DNA from: an uncultured Eubacteriales bacterium
GTDB lineage: Bacteria; Bacillota; Clostridia; Oscillospirales; QAMX01
Direction: 5' to 3'
Assembly: GCA_934546935.1 (NCBI GenBank)
Contig: CAKTEH010000020.1
Span: forward strand, 1 to 20,269
Length of the DNA: 20,269 bases
Position 1 is the first letter of the stretch. Each line of letters opens with the position of its first letter. The notes beneath the pieces are model-generated. The model was not told the DNA's origin. It did not search any database and worked only from the letters and a program-made list of their open reading frames with translations. Made by a program: the position numbers and the translations under genes. This document shows positions 1-6,134 of this stretch, one piece after another.

Positions 1-50
1 TCTTCAGCATTACCACCTTTTCCATGTATATAAATAACTGCTTTATCCAC
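1..50 (-). CDS. Alpha/beta hydrolase, N-terminal fragment (runs off left edge)
   Basis: Only the first 16 codons are inside the window. Read on the minus strand from a GTG at 50, they give MDKAVIYIHGKGGNAE. A hydrophobic strand followed by HGKGGNA is the usual beginning of an alpha/beta-hydrolase, with HG(K)GG forming the oxyanion-hole loop. A GGAGG ribosome site at 60-64 lies 9 nt upstream of the GTG, and a sigma-A-like promoter is found further upstream. The substrate cannot be told from this fragment. The strand-loop pattern and the well-placed ribosome site make a real gene likely, but the family call rests on a very short stretch. Confidence 0.55.
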   Translation of the reverse strand, partial: MDKAVIYIHGKGGNAE

Positions 51-99
51 AATAGTTATCCTCCACAAATCCCGATTTGTCAGTCTCTATGTCATATAG

Positions 100-128
100 A
101 TTTTATCATCATATTGTGATTGATTCAA
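100..128 (-). promoter_or_regulatory. Sigma-A-like promoter for the left-edge hydrolase gene
   Basis: On the minus strand TTGAAT (123-128) is followed after 17 bp by TAAAAT (100-105). It lies about 50 bp upstream of the GTG at 50 and points at it. Match and spacing are good; this is sequence inspection only. Confidence 0.5.
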
Positions 129-244
129 ATACTATTTCTTGTTCCCGCCTGCCTCTATAAAAAGGACAGGCCCATGAAAAAAGCCGGGGTATATCTATAT
201 CTCAGCTTGATAATTCACATTTATATATAGGGAATATAACAAAA

Positions 245-272
245 GGCCATCCGGGAAGCCAAAACCGGACGG
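245..272. other. Imperfect inverted repeat in the 51-354 intergenic region
   Basis: GGCCATCCGG and CCGGACGGTC face each other across a 9-10 nt loop, with one mismatch and one wobble. A smaller palindrome CACAG-CA-CTGTG follows at about 275-286. The rest of this 300-bp gap between two minus-strand genes holds the hydrolase promoter and no gene that I can support. Function unknown. Confidence 0.3.
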
Positions 273-298
273 TCACAGCACTGTGTTCCTGTATAAAA

Positions 299-355
299 AG
301 AAAAACCCCTTTCACCGGGATCTTCCCAAAGCACGCTTTCTTACGCGCCGGGTTT
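299..355 (-). terminator. Possible terminator after the CxxCxxC XRE regulator
   Basis: Directly after the minus-strand stop codon the transcript would read AAAACCC, then two small internal hairpins (one is GGGA-AGA-TCCC), then GGGGTTTTTCTTTTT. The outer arms can pair and are followed by a broken T-run. The structure is branched rather than a simple hairpin, so the call is moderate. Confidence 0.4.
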
Positions 356-702
356 TATAATGCTTTCGAATATTCCACAGCAGTTTTCGCTTCATATGGT
401 ATCCGATTTGGAGATCCGGCGCGTATATAAGGGCAATGCCTGCACCGGACACAGGAATCCGGCTCCGGTTCATAGAGGGGCATCTGGCGTTGGAGTTCCG
501 GAGCCAGTAAAAGCTCGTTCGGCGTTATCCCAAAACCAACGCACAACTTTTCCAAAGTCAGGATTGACGGCGCAGTTTTGCCGCGCGCAATAGACCCGAA
601 ATATCTTGAACTGAGATTGCATAATTCAGAAGCGGCTTCATAACCGAGGTTTCGAGCGCTGCATACCTTGCGGACGGAAGCAGTTAAATTATCTAAAAAC
701 AT
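355..702 (-). CDS. Small XRE-family HTH regulator with CxxCxxC tail
   Basis: A 115-residue protein. Residues about 4-66 form a Cro/C1-type helix-turn-helix domain (LCNLSSRYFGSIARGKTAPS, then LEKLCVGFGITPNELL). The C-terminal part is unusual: Cys84, Cys87 and Cys90 form a CxxCxxC cluster that could bind zinc or an Fe-S centre (inference). The ATG at 702 was chosen because AGAGGAG lies about 10 nt upstream and the XRE fold starts right there. A longer frame reaches 828, but its extra residues do not resemble the family. It stands alone on the minus strand within the likely mobile region. Targets are unknown. Confidence 0.7.
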   Translation of the reverse strand: MFLDNLTASVRKVCSARNLGYEAASELCNLSSRYFGSIARGKTAPSILTLEKLCVGFGITPNELLLAPELQRQMPLYEPEPDSCVRCRHCPYIRAGSPNRIPYEAKTAVEYSKAL

Positions 703-829
703 TTTAAACGCTCTCCTCTTTCTATCTTTCAAATACTGCCATATAAAAAACAATACAGCATCCTCTGCCCTCCGCAGGAACGGCAAAGTCCCCTTCCTGT
801 GCACCAGCCGCATAGGGCTGCTGCGCAAA

Positions 830-1090
830 ACCCGGCTGCGCCGGATACGCCAAAAACAGACGCAGGGCGCGCACGCGCGGCGGCAAGCATCGCACAGGAT
901 GGCTACGACGCAGGCCGCCGGAGCGCAAGCCTCTGCTTTTCAGGCCTGTACAAAAGCTGCGGCGCAGCGGAGAAGGACGGGGAGCAGGCCTGCCCGTTAT
1001 ACAGGATACACACAGCGTCCAGGGAACAGATAATCTGGCCCGGAAACAGCCAGCCGGGTCCCTGGAAGTTCCCGCGCCTGGAGCGGCGCG
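830..1090. other. GC-rich segment without a supportable gene
   Basis: Between the XRE gene (ends upstream at 702) and the secreted-protein gene (ends at 1311) lie about 600 bp. The stretch 830-1090 is visibly more GC-rich than its surroundings, and its frames are open on both strands only because of that. On the minus strand one frame gives a natural-looking Ala/Pro/Gln-rich run near 800-850 (AYPAQPGFAQQPYAAGAQEG). It has no start, ribosome site or recognisable domain. CAGGCCTG occurs twice (about 940 and 985). It may be a decayed gene or imported DNA. Confidence 0.35.
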
Positions 1091-1091
1091 C

Positions 1092-1115
1092 TTAAAAAAA
1101 GCCCCCAGGGCTTTT
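1092..1115 (-). terminator. Intrinsic terminator of the sigma-factor unit
   Basis: On the minus strand AAAAGCCC-TGG-GGGCTTTT forms a perfect 8-bp stem and runs straight into a further T tract (GGGCTTTTTTT). It lies about 200 bp beyond the stop codon of the secreted-protein gene, the last gene of the minus-strand ECF unit. Confidence 0.65.
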
Positions 1116-1240
1116 CGGGAAATAATCAAGCAGAAAGAAATCCCAAACTAGTATTCCCTTCTATTATGATATGTCCGGAAAAGCGGACCTGGGGACAATC
1201 CATTGAAAAATTTTTTTCTTTTTTTGTTTTTCCGTCGAAT

Positions 1241-1258
1241 GGGCTGGAATCCCAGCCC
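1241..1258. repeat. Perfect 7-bp hairpin beside a long T/A tract
   Basis: GGGCTGG-AATC-CCAGCCC is a perfect stem. On the plus strand the T tract (about 1210-1231) comes before the stem rather than after it, and on the minus strand an A tract follows. So this is not a terminator on either strand. It sits in the trailer of the ECF operon and could stabilise the 3' end (inference). Confidence 0.4.
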
Positions 1259-1310
1259 ACCGGCAAAAAGGATTCCCAACAGTTTGGAAATTGTTGCGCA
1301 AGAGGAACAC

Positions 1311-1730
1311 TCAAGCGGTCGCCAAACCGGTTGTTACCGTGTCTGTATCACTTCCATTGCTATTTCCAGCCTTGAAATAAATCACCGCATAATACTCGTT
1401 TCCAGGTACCGCATCTTCATATGTTATAGACGCCGCATAGGAGAATGTATTGGATGCCATCATATAGGAATATCCATCGTCAGTATAACGATAGGTTGCC
1501 ACCGTTCTCCCCGATGCATTCTTAATTTCCACTCTTGTAGCGCCAATGTTTGTCATTATATTTGTCCCTGTGATTGAGAATCCAATTATAAGTCCCTCAT
1601 CATCTTTCCCAATAGAACCAGAACATCTGGATATGTAGAGACTCGCACGAGACTCAGCCGCTATGCTCGAAAATGATAAACAAATAATTACAACTAAAAT
1701 AAGAGAAAGCAATCGAATTGTCTTTTTCAT
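1311..1730 (-). CDS. Small secreted protein, beta-rich, unknown function
   Basis: A 139-residue protein with a clear Sec signal peptide: MKK, a hydrophobic core IRLLSLILVVIICLSF, and a cleavage region near AAES (residues 23-26). The mature part alternates short hydrophobic stretches with Ser/Thr/Gly (GLIIGFSITGTNIM, TVATYRYTDDGYSYM, YYAVIYFKAG), as in an Ig-like beta-sandwich. It resembles small exported proteins seen in gut Clostridia, but I cannot name a family. Its ATG overlaps the stop codon of the DUF4367-like gene (ATGA), so translation is probably coupled. GAGG lies 7 nt upstream. As the last gene of an ECF sigma unit it may be the exported output or a sensed component (inference). Confidence 0.75.
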   Translation of the reverse strand: MKKTIRLLSLILVVIICLSFSSIAAESRASLYISRCSGSIGKDDEGLIIGFSITGTNIMTNIGATRVEIKNASGRTVATYRYTDDGYSYMMASNTFSYAASITYEDAVPGNEYYAVIYFKAGNSNGSDTDTVTTGLATA

Positions 1731-2623
1731 TCCACTACCTCTATCGATTCAATTATATCTATAAGTTCTTCTTTTGTCTCTACGCCATAAATACCGCCTT
1801 GTATATTTTCATGGCTCCAAGTTGCCAAAAAACTGCCATAATTTTCCGTAATATAAAAATCTATCTTTTTGAAGATATAAACGTCAAAATCACCTTTATC
1901 TTTCTGATATTGATCGCTAAAAGCAACTAAGTCCGTATATATCTGATATTCTATAATTATTGCACTTTCTTTTTTTGTAAAAAAGGCAGTAATTAAAGTT
2001 TCAATTTTTTCATTATATTCATTCAGTTCATAAAATTCATACCCATCGGGAATATAACTGGGCGCCCAGCCTTCTTCTATGCCCGCTTCCTTCAACGCGG
2101 CTTTCAATTCCTTCGTCTTGATATCCGCATTGCGTACGATATCGGAAGTCAGATTAAACGTCTCATCTGTCCAGGAAATAATCCTCCCCCACAGATCAAA
2201 CCCAAAAGCGTACGCGGTAACAGAACCGGTAAACACGATGACAAACACCGCGGCAACGGCGGCTGCAAACCGCAGCAGCTTCCGCCTCCCGCCTGTTTTC
2301 GGAACACAGGGCGGAGCGATGCGTCCCGCTTTTTCATCTTTTGTATCCTCTTCATCCGCATACAGCGGCTGCGCGCTGGCATAGGGCCTGTAGTCCCGGT
2401 TAAACGACGCCCATGCCTCGTCAACCCCAGGAAGGCCGGCCTCGGGCTTCTCCTCTTCCCGCTTCCGAATCACCTCCATAATATACAAAACCACGTCCGC
2501 ATCCGCATCTTCCTGACCATAAAGATACGAATCCTGGCGCAATATTTCCCGCAAGGTCTCGGTACTCATCTTATCGAACCTTGAAAAATCCCGATGCCTG
2601 TTTCTTTCAGCTTCGGCCATCAT
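1727..2623 (-). CDS. DUF4367-like single-pass membrane protein, probable anti-sigma factor
   Basis: A 298-residue protein. Residues 1-110 are polar and presumably cytoplasmic. Residues 115-140 (LLRFAAAVAAVFVIVFTGSV onward) form one transmembrane helix after a basic GGRRK stop. The outer part begins FGFDLWGRIISWTDETFN and carries a DUF4367-like domain (about 185-296, WAPSYIPDGYEFYELNEYNE). In Clostridia this architecture is regularly encoded just after an ECF sigma factor and is presumed to hold it at the membrane. No zinc HxxxCxxC anti-sigma motif is visible. AAAGGAGG lies 5 nt before the first of two adjacent ATGs and 8 nt before the second, so the start could be 2620. It follows the sigma gene by 53 bp and overlaps the next gene by 4 bp. 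Confidence 0.75.
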   Translation of the reverse strand: MMAEAERNRHRDFSRFDKMSTETLREILRQDSYLYGQEDADADVVLYIMEVIRKREEEKPEAGLPGVDEAWASFNRDYRPYASAQPLYADEEDTKDEKAGRIAPPCVPKTGGRRKLLRFAAAVAAVFVIVFTGSVTAYAFGFDLWGRIISWTDETFNLTSDIVRNADIKTKELKAALKEAGIEEGWAPSYIPDGYEFYELNEYNEKIETLITAFFTKKESAIIIEYQIYTDLVAFSDQYQKDKGDFDVYIFKKIDFYITENYGSFLATWSHENIQGGIYGVETKEELIDIIESIEVVE

Positions 2624-2676
2624 CTGATCCTCCTTTACCCTATATATGTACTTGGATACGGCTATAGGGACAAGCC

Positions 2677-3174
2677 TCAGTCATTTTTCTCCAAAATTTT
2701 TACCAGCTTCTTCCTGGCGCGCTGTACGCGCTTTTTACATGCCTCGACGGAAATGCCAAACTCGTTGGCCGCTTCCAGCATGCTGTAGCGTTTCAACGCC
2801 AAAAGCTCAAGCAGTCTTAAATCTTTTTCCTCAACAAGCCCGGCATACATGGTCGCCAATCCCAGGCCTTCCTCCTCCACAGGAATTTCGAGTTCATCCA
2901 AAGACAGCGCCGAAACTACGAGAGCATTCAGCCTTGCCTGCGACCGGCGCATATTCAAAATCACATATTTCAGGGTATTAACCAGCCAACCCTTTGGGTT
3001 CGGACTATCCAGCATCGCTTCGGCTTTTGCACAGGCAATGCGGAATGTATCCTGAACTGCTTCTTCCGCCAATTGCCTGTTGCCCAAAGCATTTTCTGCG
3101 TAAACATACAAAGTCCTGTACATTTCCCTGTAAAGTTTTTCAATCGCTCTTTCCTGCTCGTAGTCCAATCCCAT
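2677..3174 (-). CDS. ECF-type RNA polymerase sigma factor
   Basis: A 165-residue protein with the two ECF regions. Sigma-2 is at about 10-80 (ENALGNRQLAEEAVQDTFRI, NPKGWLVNTLKYVILNMRRS). Sigma-4 HTH is at about 115-162 (LRLLELLALKRYSMLEAANE, then FGISVEACKKRVQRARKKL). It should direct polymerase to its own small regulon, under control of the membrane protein encoded next. The ATG at 3174 was chosen because it precedes the conserved fold and has GGGGG 6 nt upstream. The frame is open to 3279, and an ATG at 3237 is an alternative with a poorer ribosome site. I saw no clear autoregulated ECF promoter (GGAAC and CGTC at proper distance) upstream. Confidence 0.85.
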   Translation of the reverse strand: MGLDYEQERAIEKLYREMYRTLYVYAENALGNRQLAEEAVQDTFRIACAKAEAMLDSPNPKGWLVNTLKYVILNMRRSQARLNALVVSALSLDELEIPVEEEGLGLATMYAGLVEEKDLRLLELLALKRYSMLEAANEFGISVEACKKRVQRARKKLVKILEKND

Positions 3175-3293
3175 GTGCTGCCCCCAAACGATTTCTTTCT
3201 CTTTATAAATGGATAAACGCAATACCCCCATGGTCATTTTTTCAGTTCCGGCGCAACCTATGGATACAGAAAAAAACAAGGCCTATGCGCAAA

Positions 3294-3310
3294 CGGCAGC
3301 TGGCCTGCCG
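3294..3310 (-). terminator. Weak hairpin after the second XRE gene
   Basis: CGGCAG-CTGGC-CTGCCG is a perfect 6-bp stem in the 185-bp gap between the XRE gene and the ECF sigma gene. On the minus strand it is followed by only three T residues, with a longer T run about 20 nt further on. It could separate the two genes transcriptionally, but the evidence is thin. Confidence 0.3.
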
Positions 3311-3359
3311 GAGGAACCTGGCAGTTTCCATACCAGGTCTGATCAACAATGGAGGATCC

Positions 3360-3695
3360 CTAGTCTTTCTCCAAAAATTCCCCCACGCAAAGGCGGATCA
3401 TTTTCTCTATTGAACGGATAAATGGTTCCGGTTTATTTCTCAGAAGCAATTCGATATTGCGCAGACAGGCAGTATCATGATCCGGGTAAAGCAGATAGTC
3501 CACACTAACATTCAGGCAAGCGGCGATATCATATAATACAACAATGCTGACGCCCCGGTTTCCCCGTTCCAGGTTGGCATAAAACGAGGTGCTGATCCCT
3601 GCTTTTTCTGCCAATTCTTCCTGTGTAAGGCCCTTTTCCGTCCGCAGCTGCTGCAAATTATTCCCGATAATGCGAATAAGCTCGTTTTTATTCAA
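3360..3695 (-). CDS. XRE-family transcriptional regulator (phage-repressor type)
   Basis: A 111-residue protein. Residues about 5-60 are a typical Cro/C1 HTH: IGNNLQQLRTEKGLTQEELA followed by EKAGISTSFYANLERGNRG, then ACLNVSVDYLLYPD. The C-terminal 45 residues are helical and of unknown role. The start is a TTG at 3695 with AAGGAG 11 nt upstream; this is exactly where members of the family usually begin (M-NKNELIRIIGNN). The open frame extends to 4016, but the extra part looks non-coding. A promoter with a palindrome over its -35 region lies just upstream, fitting autorepression (inference). It is encoded divergently from the recombinase module, the usual place for a repressor of a mobile element. 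Confidence 0.75.
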   Translation of the reverse strand: MNKNELIRIIGNNLQQLRTEKGLTQEELAEKAGISTSFYANLERGNRGVSIVVLYDIAACLNVSVDYLLYPDHDTACLRNIELLLRNKPEPFIRSIEKMIRLCVGEFLEKD

Positions 3696-3720
3696 ATCCC
3701 ATTCAACTCCTTGCAGAATA

Positions 3721-3758
3721 ATTGTATTTTCTACAGGAAACAAGTTGAATAGTCTATT
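3721..3758 (-). promoter_or_regulatory. Promoter and candidate operator of the XRE repressor
   Basis: On the minus strand TTCAAC (3744-3749) and TACAAT (3721-3726) are 17 bp apart and lie just upstream of the TTG start at 3695. The perfect 11-bp palindrome AATAG-T-CTATT (3748-3758) abuts and overlaps the -35 box, a good position for a repressor site. The -10 box matches 5/6; the -35 box is weak. Confidence 0.4.
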
Positions 3759-4057
3759 AGAGGACATTTTTATTTCCAATGGAAAATATTCGATTTTATC
3801 TGCAAAAAGCAGGATTTTAGCTATGAAATTGCAGGCAAAATATTCCAAAACCTTTTTCCGTTCTTGAAAAGTCCATAAAAAAATCCGGCCCCCTATCGTC
3901 CGGTTCCTGATATAAAGCCGGAATTCTCCCATTCCTTGCCATTTTCTCCGCCCCGATTCCATCCGTGGGCGAAGACAGGGATTTGCCCGGCGCATAATGG
4001 ACTTGCCGCGATTCATATCCTTCTTACAGAGATTTTTCAGAAAAAGGGGGAGCCATT

Positions 4058-4207
4058 ATGACAGGCAGCACGCAGCCGCAATCCTGCTGCAAAAGCATTT
4101 TTAAAAATGGAGAAGAAACAACTACAAAAGGTCAGTTTACCCGGAAATGGGTGGAACTGATCCATCAGATGGAAAGCGACCCAAACACATGTGCACCGCA
4201 GCGCTAA
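4058..4207 (+). CDS. 49-residue protein of unknown function upstream of the recombinase
   Basis: ATG at 4058 with GGGGGAG 5 nt upstream opens a 50-codon frame ending at 4207, only 27 bp before the recombinase ATG and on the same strand. The protein starts MTGSTQPQSCCKSIFKNGEE and has a basic/amphipathic segment FTRKWVELIHQMESD at about 27-41. I do not recognise a family. Small ORFs directly upstream of serine recombinases are common in Clostridia elements, and some encode accessory or directionality factors; that role here is inference. The spacing suggests co-transcription and possibly coupled translation. Confidence 0.55.
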   Translation: MTGSTQPQSCCKSIFKNGEETTTKGQFTRKWVELIHQMESDPNTCAPQR

Positions 4208-4234
4208 CGCCGAACGGCCTGTCAGGCAGTGGAA

Positions 4235-5788
4235 ATGAAAGCTGCGATTTACTGCCGCTTGTCGGAGGAAGACCGCAACAAGCAATTTGAAACCGATGAT
4301 TCCGGAAGCATACAAAACCAGAAGGCAATGCTTATCCAGTATGCCGCGCAGCAGGGGTGGGAGCTTTACGGGATTTACAGCGACGACGATTATGCCGGGG
4401 CAGACCGGCGCCGGCCGGAGTTTAACCGCCTGCTACAGGACGCACAGCAGCAAAAATTCGATATTATCCTGTGCAAAACGCAGTCGCGTTTTACCCGCGA
4501 GCTGGAGCTTGTTGAAAAGTACATACACGGCCTGTTCCCGCTGTGGGGGATCCGTTTCATCAGCGTTGTCGATAACGCGGACACGGCAAACCGGGGAAAT
4601 AAAAAATCCCGTCAGATCAACGGGCTTGTCAACGAATGGTACCTGGAGGACATGTCCGAAAATATCCGAAGCGTCCTGCGCAACAGACGGCAAAACGGCT
4701 TCCATATCGGCGCATTTGCCCTGTACGGCTACCGGAAGGATCCTGGAAAGAAAGGGCACCTGCTCATCGACGAAGAAGCGGCCTGTGTTGTACGCGAGGT
4801 TTTCCATTTGTTCTCACAGGGATACGGCAAATCCGCAATTGCCCGCATACTCAACGACCGCGGTATTCCAAACCCAACAGAATACAAACGCCTGCACGGC
4901 CTGCGGTACCGGCAGCCGCAGTCGAAAAACAGTACGCTCTGGAAATACTTTTCCATTTCCAATATGCTTTCCAACGAAATCTATATCGGCAATATGGTTC
5001 AGGGGAAATACGGCAGTATTTCCTATAAAACCAAGCAATGCAAACCGCGTCCCAGAAGCGAATGGTACATCGTCGAGGGGACGCATGAGCCCATTATCGA
5101 CAGGACGCTATGGGAACAGGTGCAAAGCCTGCTCCGGCAGAAAGCGAAACCTTTTGCTGCTGGCGCCGTCGGGTTATTCGCCCAAAAAGCCCGCTGCGCA
5201 AGCTGCGGCTACGTCCTGCGCTCCACAAAAACCGGAGGCAGGCGGTATCTACAGTGCCCAAACCGCCATGCAACCAAGGATTCCTGCCCCGGCGCATTTA
5301 TTTCGGTGGATAAGCTGGAGCAGCTTGTCCTTAGCGAGCTAAACCGGCTGGCTTTGCTGTACCTCGACAGGGCTGAACTTAAGCAGCATATTGGGTCAAG
5401 CCGAGGCCTGCAGCAGCAGGAAGCACGCCTGCGCGCCAGTCTGGCAGCCAGCCGGAAAAAAGCTGCGACCTATTCAAAAGGGATCCGCGATCTATATATG
5501 GATAAAGTAAAAGGGCTTATTTCCGAAAGCGACTATATAGATATGGCAAAAGATTTCAACGCACAGCGCAGCCGCCTTGAAGGGATCATCATGGATATGG
5601 AAGCGCAACTGGAAACCCTCGCTGAAAAAGCAGCGGACAGCAAAAATTGTCCTGCGCCCGCAGGGCAATACACACAGCTGGAACATCTCGACCGCAATAT
5701 CGTAGAAATGCTGATTGATTACATATCCGTCGGCAAACGCATTCCCGGCACAAGGGATGTCCCAATAGAAATCCATTGGAGTTTTTAG
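4235..5788 (+). CDS. Large serine recombinase (site-specific integrase)
   Basis: A 517-residue protein that cuts and joins DNA at att sites through a phosphoserine intermediate. The N-terminal resolvase domain (about 1-150) has the catalytic Ser10 in AAIYCRLSEED, the helix SIQNQKAMLIQYAAQQGW, and the arginine-containing ILCKTQSRFTRE. A recombinase domain follows (about 155-290; GYRKDPGKKGHLLIDEEAA, ARILNDRGIPNP). Next is a zinc beta-ribbon with Cys321, Cys324, Cys341 and Cys351, then a coiled coil (about 393-468). Length and all domains fit an intact enzyme. The ATG at 4235 has AGG 8 nt upstream; an in-frame GTG at 4229 is an alternative. The stop codon is 1-15 bp from the cotJC junction, as expected for an integrase beside its att site. 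Confidence 0.92.
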   Translation: MKAAIYCRLSEEDRNKQFETDDSGSIQNQKAMLIQYAAQQGWELYGIYSDDDYAGADRRRPEFNRLLQDAQQQKFDIILCKTQSRFTRELELVEKYIHGLFPLWGIRFISVVDNADTANRGNKKSRQINGLVNEWYLEDMSENIRSVLRNRRQNGFHIGAFALYGYRKDPGKKGHLLIDEEAACVVREVFHLFSQGYGKSAIARILNDRGIPNPTEYKRLHGLRYRQPQSKNSTLWKYFSISNMLSNEIYIGNMVQGKYGSISYKTKQCKPRPRSEWYIVEGTHEPIIDRTLWEQVQSLLRQKAKPFAAGAVGLFAQKARCASCGYVLRSTKTGGRRYLQCPNRHATKDSCPGAFISVDKLEQLVLSELNRLALLYLDRAELKQHIGSSRGLQQQEARLRASLAASRKKAATYSKGIRDLYMDKVKGLISESDYIDMAKDFNAQRSRLEGIIMDMEAQLETLAEKAADSKNCPAPAGQYTQLEHLDRNIVEMLIDYISVGKRIPGTRDVPIEIHWSF

Positions 5789-5811
5789 GGCAACGTTGTT
5801 TTTATGAAATC
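5789..5811. other. Candidate attachment-site junction (att) inside cotJC
   Basis: Between the recombinase stop (5786-5788) and the first codons with CotJC similarity (Tyr-Glu-Ile-Ala-Ala at 5803 onward) lie about 15 bp. They include the palindrome CAACGTTG (5791-5798). The crossover core should be within this stretch. The exact dinucleotide cannot be found without the other end of the element. Confidence 0.45.
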
Positions 5812-6009
5812 GCAGCAGAGCAGAAAGCACGCACAACCTACGACAACCTGATCCGGCTGACCGATGATCCGGACGTTCTGGATCCGCTGCGCTTCCTGCG
5901 CGAACGGGAGGTTGTACATTTCCAGCGCTTCGGCGAATCCCTGGAAAACCTTCGTGAAAACCTCAATTCAGCCAATTACTATGCCTGCAACCCCGAATTT
6001 GACAGATAA
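5803..6009 (+). pseudogene. cotJC: 3' fragment of cotJC (manganese-catalase-like spore coat protein)
   Basis: The last 68 codons read YEIAAEQKARTTYDNLIRLT, DDPDVLDPLRFLREREVVHF, QRFGESLENL, and end in NPEFDR. This is the C-terminal part of CotJC, including the REREVVHFQRFGE helix with metal-ligand-type Glu and His of the Mn-catalase fold. A full CotJC is about 190-200 residues, so roughly the first two thirds are missing. The frame runs upstream only into the recombinase 3' end, with no ribosome site or start. The gene is therefore cut by the integration event. Codons remain intact with no internal stop, which would be expected if excision can still restore it. Confidence 0.8.
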
Positions 6010-6029
6010 ACAGAGCGGTTAATCCTATT

Positions 6030-6064
6030 CCGGTATCCGGCGGCCTTGTGCCGCCGGATACCGG
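6030..6064 (+). terminator. Strong hairpin after cotJC
   Basis: CCGGTATCCGGCGGC and its exact complement form a 15-bp stem with the 5-nt loop CTTGT, 20 bp after the cotJC stop. The downstream T tract is poor (GACTTTAGGG), so it is a terminator-like or 3'-stabilising hairpin rather than a textbook terminator. Confidence 0.6.
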
Positions 6065-6075
6065 GACTTTAGGGC

Positions 6076-6105
6076 TTGACATATATAGAGCCCAATTTAT
6101 ATCTT
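6076..6105 (+). promoter_or_regulatory. Possible plus-strand promoter facing mmcQ
   Basis: A perfect TTGACA (6076-6081) is followed after 18 bp by TATCTT (6100-6105). It would transcribe antisense into the minus-strand MmcQ/YjbR gene. No plus-strand gene follows, so the match may be accidental. Confidence 0.25.
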
Positions 6106-6126
6106 AAAAACGGCATTGCTGCCTTT
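6105..6126 (-). terminator. Short intrinsic terminator after the MmcQ/YjbR gene
   Basis: On the minus strand GGCA-GCAA-TGCC is followed by G and TTTTT, 9-12 nt beyond the MmcQ stop codon. The stem is only 4 bp but has a GNRA-type loop, and the flanking AAA/TTT can extend it across a bulge. Confidence 0.45.
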
Positions 6127-6134
6127 AAACATCC

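Larger units (their letters stand above)
4058..5803 (+). mobile_element. Recombination module at the right end of an element integrated in cotJC
   Basis: A small ORF and a large serine recombinase lie directly against a cotJC gene that has lost its 5' two thirds. Integrases of this class usually sit next to their attachment site, so the boundary is placed at about 5789-5803. The left limit is not visible; the divergent XRE repressor, the ECF unit and the left-edge hydrolase may all be cargo, and the matching cotJC 5' part would lie left of position 1. The alternative is a simple remnant with the rest of the element deleted. Confidence 0.55.

Noticed and set aside
722..1129. 135-codon minus-strand frame and 98-codon plus-strand frame in the GC-rich segment
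   Set aside because: Both are open mainly because of high GC; composition is Arg/Pro/Ser/Cys-rich, with no ribosome site, no recognisable domain, and overlap of a terminator or the XRE promoter region.
1203..1577. 124-codon plus-strand frame
   Set aside because: It begins in a T tract and lies antisense to the secreted-protein gene, which has a signal peptide and coupled start.
3175..3360. Autoregulated ECF promoter (GGAAC at -35) upstream of the sigma gene
   Set aside because: GGAAC occurs near 3245-3251, but no CGTC-like -10 box lies 15-17 bp downstream.
4287..5342. 351-codon plus-strand frame inside the recombinase
   Set aside because: Shadow frame rich in Ser, Thr, Arg and Cys; the recombinase frame has all its domain motifs.
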